Shown here piece by piece: positions 32,260-38,276 of a DNA stretch of 38,276 nt. The notes beneath the pieces are model-generated. The model saw only the letters and a program-made list of their open reading frames with translations. It made no database searches and was not told the DNA's origin. The DNA is from Promethearchaeota archaeon. Its GTDB lineage: Archaea > Asgardarchaeota > Lokiarchaeia > Sigynarchaeales > SOKP01. The stretch spans positions 1 through 38,276 of the forward strand of contig JAHPYY010000083.1 in assembly GCA_019058515.1 (NCBI GenBank). The letters run 5' to 3'. Position 1 is the first letter of the stretch; the number at the start of each line of letters is the position of its first letter. The position numbers and the translations under genes were made by a program.

Positions 32260-33534
32260 CTAATAGGATAATTTGTATCGCAAAATCGCAACGATTCCAC
32301 CAAAAGTACTATATAGTGTATCACCTTCTTCAGTTTCAGTAGAAAGGATTTCAACATTACTTCCCGTTGTCTCTGCAATCTCTCCGAGATATTCAACGAG
32401 ATTCTTCTTCTCAATTATCTTGTAGGAATTAGAACTACACTTTGGACAGATTTCATCTTGAGATTCAATCTCTAATTTATCATACTGATCTTCAGGAATA
32501 ATGATATTTTTATCGTGATCGCAATTAGAGCATTCTAATGTGACTCTCAATTGATCAACCTTTTCTGAAAGTATAAGTGTATCTACTGCCCCATAATTCA
32601 ACGCTTTCTCAACTTCCTCCAAACCATAATTAGCAAGCCCAGACTCGTTGGAGATCTCCTTCATAAATTGTTGCATCACTTTTTTCTCTCTTATATACTT
32701 TACATCTTCAATCTTTTCTTTCACTTTTTCTAATAGTGCTCTTATTCCTTCAGATCCTCCATATCCTAAATCTACCACATCTAATATTTTCTCTCTAAGC
32801 CTGTAGTCTAAACTCTCGTCGTTATAGAACTTTTCTTTTGATGGACCGGGCCCACCAATGAATATACCCTTGAGATCCTCCATTGAAAGGAACAATTCAT
32901 TCAATTCATCAGAAATTCGTCTATAAAACCGTTTTTCTCCTTCCTCTATGAGTCTTTCATATCTTCGCTGAGATTGTCCGCCAGCTCTATGTTTTCCATG
33001 TATTCCAGAAGTAAATTCTCTTACTACCTCAACTTTATTTCCCCTTACATACCCTACAGCTGATTCTTTACGTCCAATAACTATTAAACCGTATGTTTCT
33101 TTAGGACTAAGCATTTCTTCTAAAGGCCACAACAAGAATTCACTAGCGCAGTGATATCTAAAAGTTGGTATAATATCAGGAGGCTCTATAATATATAACT
33201 CATTTTTTTCCGTTCCTGGCGTATTATTTTGAGGAATGGCTCCAGAAAACATAACCAATCCGTTTTCAGGAACATCATTATAATTCTTAAGTTGTCCTAA
33301 GAGACTAGATATACTATCAAGTACATTCTTTCGAGTTAATTTAGATTTAATATTCTGACTTTCGCTAACTTCGTTTTTAAGATAATTAGTTACATCAGAT
33401 AATTTTCTATCGGGAGGTATGTAAAGAGATACTAATTCGGTGTGAAATCCCTTTTTATCTTTCAAATATTCCAGCAATTTTCTTGTTTTGTAAACCTTTA
33501 AATCGTTATGTTTCTTGCTCGCTTCTGAAGACAT
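32260..33534 (-). CDS. prf1: Peptide chain release factor aRF1
   Basis: Recognises all three stop codons and triggers peptide release. The 424-residue protein has the full set of functional motifs: NIKS at 61-64 and YHCASEF at 127-133 in the stop-codon recognition domain, and GGQ at 185-187 in the peptidyl-release domain. The C-terminal domain contains a zinc-binding stretch CSNC ... CPKC typical of archaeal aRF1. The ATG at 33534 is chosen over an upstream TTG at 33543. Because the stop-recognition motifs look standard, TAA is expected to terminate in this cell, which bears on the split giant gene at 24709. Confidence 0.96.
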   Translation of the reverse strand: MSSEASKKHNDLKVYKTRKLLEYLKDKKGFHTELVSLYIPPDRKLSDVTNYLKNEVSESQNIKSKLTRKNVLDSISSLLGQLKNYNDVPENGLVMFSGAIPQNNTPGTEKNELYIIEPPDIIPTFRYHCASEFLLWPLEEMLSPKETYGLIVIGRKESAVGYVRGNKVEVVREFTSGIHGKHRAGGQSQRRYERLIEEGEKRFYRRISDELNELFLSMEDLKGIFIGGPGPSKEKFYNDESLDYRLREKILDVVDLGYGGSEGIRALLEKVKEKIEDVKYIREKKVMQQFMKEISNESGLANYGLEEVEKALNYGAVDTLILSEKVDQLRVTLECSNCDHDKNIIIPEDQYDKLEIESQDEICPKCSSNSYKIIEKKNLVEYLGEIAETTGSNVEILSTETEEGDTLYSTFGGIVAILRYKLSY

Positions 33535-33626
33535 AAGAATCAACTATTGATGTTAATTTAATAAAAGATTAATAGTTTTCCATTATTTTCTACTAATAAC
33601 ACATAATTTGATCTCAAGTATTAAAA

Positions 33627-34433
33627 ATGAAGGAAAAACCTAATCACTCTGAGCATAGCATTCCTAAAGACCATCCAAGATATCAAAGTTTATTAGACCG
33701 CCATAAAATAATAGAAGGTATGAAAAAATTAATCGTTGCAGAAGCGGGTTTAATAGCTCATGGAAGAGGCGAATGCTTCGATTATATAATTGGAGAAAAA
33801 ACAAATAACGCATCAAAAGCGGCTATGAAAGTCGCGGTAGCTATGTTAATGTCGGCAAAAAACCCTATAATCAGCGTAAACGGTAATGTAGCAGCGTTAT
33901 GTTCTCGGGATCTTGCAAACTTTTCAAATATTTCGGGTATTCCTTTGGAAATCAATTTATTTTATCGTAAACCTGGAAGAGTAGAAGCCATCTATAATTT
34001 ACTGAAAACTGCAGGGGCAAGGCAAATATATGGCGGAATCGAAAGTGAAATGGTTGAATTAGGGAATTTATCCAGCAATCGACGTAATGTCCATCCTAAT
34101 GGGATAAAAATAGCCGATGTAGTTTTGGTTCCTTTAGAAGATGGAGATAGAACTGAGGCTCTTAAAAAGCACGGAAAGGCAGTTATCGCAGTTGATTTAA
34201 ACCCTTTGAGTAGAACGGCTCTTTGTGCGGATGTTACTATCGTTGATAACATAATAAGAGTGATCCCGTACATGTTAGAATTATATAAAGAGTTAAAAAA
34301 TTATACATTGGAAAAACTACAAGAATTAATTAACTCTTACGATAACAAGAAAAACCTCATAGAATCTTTAAACCAAGTTATCTCCTATTTAAGGCAGCAG
34401 AACAAATTGTTATTGTCCTCTAAATCCATTTAA
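33627..34433 (+). CDS. 4-phosphopantoate--beta-alanine ligase (archaeal phosphopantothenate synthetase)
   Basis: Joins 4-phosphopantoate and beta-alanine with ATP, the step after pantoate kinase in the archaeal CoA route. The 268-residue protein matches the family closely: PKDHPRYQSLLDRHKIIEGM, GLIAHGRGECFDYIIGE, ISVNGNVAAL, INLFYRKPGRVEAI, VPLEDGDRTEALKKHGK and DLNPLSRTALCADVTIVDN. It reads divergently from aRF1 with 92 bases between the two starts. Its partner pantoate kinase lies at 6186 and ketopantoate reductase at 35062, so three CoA genes are present here but not in one operon. Confidence 0.95.
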   Translation: MKEKPNHSEHSIPKDHPRYQSLLDRHKIIEGMKKLIVAEAGLIAHGRGECFDYIIGEKTNNASKAAMKVAVAMLMSAKNPIISVNGNVAALCSRDLANFSNISGIPLEINLFYRKPGRVEAIYNLLKTAGARQIYGGIESEMVELGNLSSNRRNVHPNGIKIADVVLVPLEDGDRTEALKKHGKAVIAVDLNPLSRTALCADVTIVDNIIRVIPYMLELYKELKNYTLEKLQELINSYDNKKNLIESLNQVISYLRQQNKLLLSSKSI

Positions 34434-34528
34434 GAATTTAAATTATAATTTCACAAAAAATTAAAAGTCTACACTATTATATCCAATATAATTACATACA
34501 TATATCGAAAGAAACGCGTTATAATAAC

Positions 34529-35065
34529 ATGGGTACAAATAAAAAAAGCAAATCTCCCTCTTTCGAATCCGTCGACGATAACAGAGACTTTGCCATTAGA
34601 AAATGTACTTTAGATGATTTAGATGGAGTTATTGCAGTAAACGAAAAAGAATTACCCGAAGATTACCCGTATTTCTTCTACAAAAGCATTCTTGATAATT
34701 TTCCCGACTCGTTTCTCGTAGCTTATGAAAAAAACCCTCCTTATAAAATAATTGGGTATGTTATGTGGAGAGTAGAAAAAGTTCCCTCCATTAATAGTTT
34801 AAATTTAATCAACAAAGCCCACCTGGTATCCATAGCCGTATCCTTAGAACACAGAAGGAAAGGAATATCAACGGCCCTATTAAATCAAAGCATGCCCTCG
34901 ATTAAGAAACACAAGATAAAAGAATATGTGTTGGAGGTTAGAGTTTCAAATTACGGTGCTATTAACCTCTATAAAAAATTTGAGTTTGAATCCCAAAGTA
35001 TTAAAAAAAAGTATTATAGAGACGGCGAAAACGCTTATTATATGATTAAAAAAGCCAATTATTAA
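34529..35065 (+). CDS. RimI/Ard1-like N-terminal acetyltransferase
   Basis: A GNAT protein of 178 residues similar to archaeal RimI/Ard1 (NatA catalytic subunit type), which acetylates protein N-termini. The acetyl-CoA motif is VSIAVSLEHRRKGISTALLNQ, where R-R-K-G-I-S supplies the pyrophosphate-binding loop, and the later EVRVSNYGAINLYKKFEFE is the typical LEVR-x-SN-x-xAI-x-LY-x-KxGF pattern of this group. The first ~25 residues are polar and probably flexible. The stop overlaps the convergent ketopantoate reductase gene by 4 bases. Confidence 0.9.
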   Translation: MGTNKKSKSPSFESVDDNRDFAIRKCTLDDLDGVIAVNEKELPEDYPYFFYKSILDNFPDSFLVAYEKNPPYKIIGYVMWRVEKVPSINSLNLINKAHLVSIAVSLEHRRKGISTALLNQSMPSIKKHKIKEYVLEVRVSNYGAINLYKKFEFESQSIKKKYYRDGENAYYMIKKANY

Positions 35066-36075
35066 AAGATATAAGAATTTTCTAATCCTTTTATTAAGTT
35101 AGTAAGTAGTTCATTAATAGGCGCATTTAAGTTAAATTTCTGTGCGTTCTTAATAATTTTTCCGTTAAAATAGTCAATTTCGGTTTTCTTAGATTTAATT
35201 ATATCCTGTAGCATAGAATTCTTGTTTTCCGAGGTTTTTTTTGCTACTTCAAGCATATTGCGTAAACACTCATCCAAATTGAATCTATAACCCATTTTAT
35301 TAGCAACCATGACCGCTTCCTTAACCGCTTTTTTCATAAATCTAACAAGACCCTCATGCTTCAACAACTCTCCGTTTTTTAAATTTGTTAAAGCCCCTAT
35401 CGCATTTATTCCTACATTGACGAATACCTTATTCCAGCTCGACTCCTTGATGTTATTTCGGATTTCGGTCTCAAAACTACACATTTCCAATAAGTCTTTG
35501 AGTAATTCTATACCCTCACTTAAGATAGGACGAAGTTTTGACTCCTCATCTGTAGTTTCAAAGGGATAACCAATTTCAGTTAACCCCCTCCCGGTATGAA
35601 TTACTTTTCCCGGTTCAATTAGATTTGCTCCGTTACTTGTTATTGCTCGTGTTATCTTTTCATCTTCGCAGTAATTTCTTAGGATATCTTCATTATCCAC
35701 TCCATTTTGTAGCACTACTACCAATTTACATTTTTGGATTAATTGTAAATATTGGTTCACGGCAGATTCTAAATCGTAAGATTTTGTTGTAATAAACAGA
35801 TAATCAAAATTTAAATGATTTTCATTATTGGTCTGTAATTTTAAGTATTCTTCAAAATTACGATAACATTCAATATTGCTCACGATAAATTCATTAAAAT
35901 TACTCTTGATGGTCAAACCATGTTTGTTAATTACATCAATGTGAGGTGAACGACCAAAAAACACCATTCTAATTGAAAATTGAGTCGATTTAATAGATGA
36001 TAAATAGCCTCCAAACAAAGAACCGATTGAACCAGCTCCCAGAATACAAATTTGAATTTCTTTTTGCCCAACCAT
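35062..36075 (-). CDS. panE: 2-dehydropantoate 2-reductase (ketopantoate reductase)
   Basis: Reduces ketopantoate to pantoate with NAD(P)H, the first committed step leading to pantoate kinase. The 337-residue protein starts with a Rossmann motif ICILGAGSIGSLFGGYL; YLFITTKSYDLESA and VVLQNGVDN follow as in the family, and the catalytic region reads SSWNKVFVNVGINAIGALTN, with the family Lys in N-K-V. The C-terminal helical domain ends with a Glu-rich KKTEIDYFNGKII. Family length is about 300, so it is normal to slightly long. It ends tail to tail with the RimI-like gene. Confidence 0.92.
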   Translation of the reverse strand: MVGQKEIQICILGAGSIGSLFGGYLSSIKSTQFSIRMVFFGRSPHIDVINKHGLTIKSNFNEFIVSNIECYRNFEEYLKLQTNNENHLNFDYLFITTKSYDLESAVNQYLQLIQKCKLVVVLQNGVDNEDILRNYCEDEKITRAITSNGANLIEPGKVIHTGRGLTEIGYPFETTDEESKLRPILSEGIELLKDLLEMCSFETEIRNNIKESSWNKVFVNVGINAIGALTNLKNGELLKHEGLVRFMKKAVKEAVMVANKMGYRFNLDECLRNMLEVAKKTSENKNSMLQDIIKSKKTEIDYFNGKIIKNAQKFNLNAPINELLTNLIKGLENSYIF

Positions 36076-36104
36076 ACTCTAAAACCTATTGACTGATTCT
36101 TGAC

Positions 36105-36974
36105 TTACCCAAAATACTTATCAAGTTTTATTTGAGATTTATTTAGCTTACCAGTTTTTTTATTTATGTCGTGAAAACTAAACTCATTAGGATCATTTCT
36201 CGGAGAAACATTTAATTCTTTCATCATCATCAGAGAGTTTTTCGCAGCATATCCCGAAAAGTGGTTATTAAAATAAATACCTATTTTCTCTACATTTGGA
36301 ATTACTTCATTGAGCAACTTAGCGTATTTAGATATCTCGTCTTGAGTAAAATCGTAATCAAACCAAATTTTGCTTCCAAATCCATGAAATCGAATATAAC
36401 TAAATTTAGGATTAGTGATATCCATTCTAGAAGGTAAAGTAGGTTCAATCACACCACAATAAACTAAAGAGATTTTTCTTAAGTATTCAAAAACAGAATC
36501 GTTCATCCAAGATTTATGTCTAAATTCAACTGCTATATGATAGGATTGATTCTCTAACCGTGTAGGCCAATTCTCAAAAAATTCCTTTAAATTGGTGAAA
36601 TGTTTTTCTTTGGTAAACGATGGGGGAAGTTGGACTAAAAGCGCTAGAAGTTTACCTTTCTGAATCAATGGGTTCATGTTGTTTAGAAAACGGTATAAAT
36701 CCTCGATACAGTAATTAAAGTCTAGCTTAGAATCGTGAGTAACCGCTTTTGGGAGTTTAGCTGTAAATAAAAAATCATCCGGAGTATTATTTGCCCAGTT
36801 CTCTACGATATTTTTAGAAGGAATATTGTAAAAAGTCGTATTAATTTCATTGGTGTAGTATACTTGTGTGTAATACATGAGATAATCATGCTTTTTCAAG
36901 TGCTTTGGATAAAATGTGCCAAGCCATTCGTCGTATCCCCATCCAGAGGTGCCAATTAAAATTTTTTCGCTCAA
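36105..36974 (-). CDS. DUF72 family protein
   Basis: A 289-residue TIM-barrel protein of the DUF72 family, common in archaea and bacteria and not biochemically defined. Recognisable are TSGWGYDEWLGTFYP at the N-terminus, NTTFYNIPS, FLFTAKLPKAVTHD, HIAVEFRHKSWMN, and YIRFHGFGSKIW, with a later GIYFNNHFSGYAAKN segment. These are the family's conserved His, Arg and Trp positions. The gene follows the ketopantoate reductase on the same strand, starting 29 bases upstream of it in the minus direction, so the two could be co-transcribed. Confidence 0.92.
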   Translation of the reverse strand: MSEKILIGTSGWGYDEWLGTFYPKHLKKHDYLMYYTQVYYTNEINTTFYNIPSKNIVENWANNTPDDFLFTAKLPKAVTHDSKLDFNYCIEDLYRFLNNMNPLIQKGKLLALLVQLPPSFTKEKHFTNLKEFFENWPTRLENQSYHIAVEFRHKSWMNDSVFEYLRKISLVYCGVIEPTLPSRMDITNPKFSYIRFHGFGSKIWFDYDFTQDEISKYAKLLNEVIPNVEKIGIYFNNHFSGYAAKNSLMMMKELNVSPRNDPNEFSFHDINKKTGKLNKSQIKLDKYFG

Positions 36975-37260
36975 TGTAATTAAGTTTTTTGAATGTTTTT
37001 AGTTATTATTAACCATTTATTACAGTAATACAAGTTTCGACAAATATTTTTTTGTCATGTACCCAAAAGTCTGCTCAATTATATATGATTTAAGTTGTTT
37101 TCTCTTAATATTATATTGACCCCTCAAATTTATGAATCGTCTATAACAAAAAATGCGTCCACACTATTTCTTTTAAAGATTATGAATTGAGATCATAAAA
37201 TTTTTAACTAACAAATTACTTAGATATTTCGTCGATAGAATCTTTTCTTAACTAACATAA
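36975..37260. promoter_or_regulatory. AT-rich region upstream of the 23S rRNA leader
   Basis: No gene is seen. The TATA-like run CATAAATATG lies about 37256-37265, which would place transcription start near 37285, just before the structured leader. An upstream AT tract is typical of strong archaeal rRNA promoters. No 16S rRNA sequence is found here. Confidence 0.45.
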
Positions 37261-37290
37261 ATATGCTTCAAAAACCTATCGATACGAAAT

Positions 37291-37448
37291 TATTGGACGG
37301 GAATAATATCTCATCCATGTTGGATGACATATCGCCAATAATGGCAACACTCTCGTGGAAGTACGGAGGGCTGTTAAACGCCCTGTCGCTACGGGAAGCG
37401 AGTAGGTGTGCCAAGCACATGAAACATTACGACTAAAGATTATGTGCT
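37291..37448 (+). ncRNA. Highly structured leader or independent RNA upstream of 23S rRNA
   Basis: A chain of hairpins. A: TATTGG (37291-37296) with CCAATA (37335-37340), enclosing ATAT/ATAT and TCATCC/GGATGA (37311-37316 and 37322-37327). B: TGGCA (37342-37346) with TGCCA (37409-37413) plus CAC/GTG, CTCG/CGAG, and an inner hairpin AGGGC (37367-37371)/GCCCT (37380-37384). C: AGCACAT (37414-37420) with ATGTGCT (37442-37448). Its composition is much less AT-rich than the flanks. It matches no RNA family I know (not 5S, RNase P, SRP or tRNA). It may be part of the pre-23S leader or a separate RNA. Confidence 0.5.
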
Positions 37449-37589
37449 CAAAGGAACACAATCCCAACAAATATTTTGATAGTTTGAGTAACATCTCAAA
37501 TGAGTATATTCGTCTCACATCGTCAGAATAATTCTTACTTTTACGAATACATACATCCTCATGTGAGTATTCTGAACCTTTCCTTAAGT

Positions 37590-38276
37590 AGACGCCAATA
37601 CGCCTCCGCTATTTGGTGGATATCTCGGCTTGGGCACCGAAGAAGAGCGTAACAAGCTGCGATAAGCTCGGGTTAGTCGCATGTAGACATTGACCCCGAG
37701 ATTCTCGAATAGGACATCCGCTTGCGGCCTAATAATCCGCAAGATTCCCATACGGGAAGGGGAACCCTGAGAAGTAAAACATTTTAGTATCAGGAGGAAA
37801 AGAAAACAACAGTGATTCCGTGAGTAACGGCGAGCGAAAGCGGAATAGATCAAACCGAATCCCTAAAGAAATTTAGTGGAAATGTGGTGTGTGGACTTTG
37901 TACGACCTCTCCAAAGAAGGTGAATATTCCTGGAAAGTTAAGCCATAGAGCGTGATAGCCGCGTAACCGTAAATTGGATGGTTGCTGCAAAGTATCCCGA
38001 GTAGTCTGCGATGGTTTTCGCGGATGAACGTACCAGATACATGCTGGTAAATCTAAATATGTCCCAAGACCGATAGAGAAGTAGTAGCGTGAGCGAAAGA
38101 TGAAAAGAAACCCGGAAGGGCCGTGAAAAGTGCTTGAAACCAAATAGCTTAATAATGATGCGGCCTGAAAGGACCGATTCTGCGCGAATGGGTTCTGGTG
38201 ACAGAACATCAGAGTGCAGAGGACTAGGTTCGCATCTTCAGTCTGGAATCATTGGCCAGGGAGTTTACTGTAGAGG
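37590..38276 (+). rRNA. 23S (large-subunit) rRNA, 5' part, runs off the window
   Basis: The 5' domain of LSU rRNA. Conserved stretches include TTTGGTGGATATCTCGGC (about 37612-37629), GAAGAGCGTAACAAGCTGCGATAAGC (shown in part here as the 5.8S-like region), GAGTAACGGCGAGCGAAAGCG, and GTGAGCGAAAGATGAAAAGAAACCC at about 38090-38113. The 5' end is estimated near 37590 by matching the GGTGGA position of bacterial 23S; the exact base cannot be fixed. Between 37449 and 37590 a probable processing-stem strand (CATCCTCATGTGAGTATTCTGAA, shortened) is followed by CCTTAAG. The 3' part lies outside the window. No 16S gene precedes it. Confidence 0.95.

Noticed and set aside
37276..38209. Minus-strand open frames of 80-119 residues opposite the rRNA leader and 23S rRNA.
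   Set aside because: They are antisense to structured RNA and 23S rRNA, and no protein family is recognised in them.
1..38276. CRISPR array, insertion sequence, integrase or phage genes.
   Set aside because: No spaced direct repeats, no transposase or recombinase motifs, and no terminal inverted repeats were seen on either strand.

Overview
The window reads as a chromosomal segment of an Asgard archaeon, most likely Lokiarchaeia-like (my inference). It is strongly AT-rich and fully archaeal in its information machinery: TFB, RpoP, aIF2-beta, NMD3, RIO1, Dim2-type KH protein, aRF1, RPA and Ncs6/TtuA. It also carries features typical of Asgard genomes: a Ras/Rab-like small GTPase at the left edge, a roadblock/longin-like protein, a RING-like zinc protein, Get3/ArsA beside FtsZ, and a 23S rRNA gene with no 16S rRNA in the roughly 600 bases before it.

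Layout. 1-7907 holds the truncated small GTPase, a PfkB-type sugar kinase, a four-OB-fold RPA, a HisA-related protein, a RING-like protein, the methanofuran enzyme MfnB with a GNAT acetyltransferase, and a divergent pair of pantoate kinase and UMP kinase. 7981-11492 is an accessory stretch of small zinc-ribbon/membrane proteins, a possible proteasome-assembly-chaperone-like protein, a roadblock-like protein, a tRNA-Leu(CAA) gene that I read as having three introns, and a 711-base intergenic region containing a possible structured RNA. 11493-19190 contains TFB, RpoP (short, opposite strand), a PAC2 protein, a YkgJ-type protein overlapping a ThiI-like PP-loop enzyme, a SWIM zinc-finger protein, a glycosyltransferase overlapping a PLP-dependent decarboxylase-like protein, and FtsZ. 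19229-23285 is a minus-strand translation/ribosome-biogenesis run: RPA32-like, aIF2-beta, DUF424, NMD3, RIO1, Dim2. 23878-27495 is one very long reading frame of unknown function broken by a single in-frame TAA. Then come initiator tRNA-Met with a textbook 25-nt intron, an unknown gene, a site-2 protease, Ncs6/TtuA, Get3, aRF1, phosphopantothenate synthetase, a RimI/Ard1 acetyltransferase, ketopantoate reductase, a DUF72 protein, a structured leader RNA and the first ~690 bases of 23S rRNA.

How the genes fit together. Three enzymes of the archaeal coenzyme A route are spread over the window (ketopantoate reductase, pantoate kinase, 4-phosphopantoate--beta-alanine ligase). MfnB and the HisA-related protein suggest that the cell makes methanofuran or a related C1 carrier. 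The 19.2-23.3 kb run couples 40S/60S-type ribosome maturation factors with an initiation factor. Most genes look like single or two-gene units with very short or no leaders; overlaps of 1-13 bases mark probable translational coupling (5617/5620, 14323/14330, 16717/16729, 20712).

The observations most worth checking are the three-intron tRNA-Leu whose anticodon lies on a five-base exon, the TAA-split giant gene, the structured RNA just before 23S rRNA, and the decarboxylase-like protein that lacks the usual catalytic cysteine.
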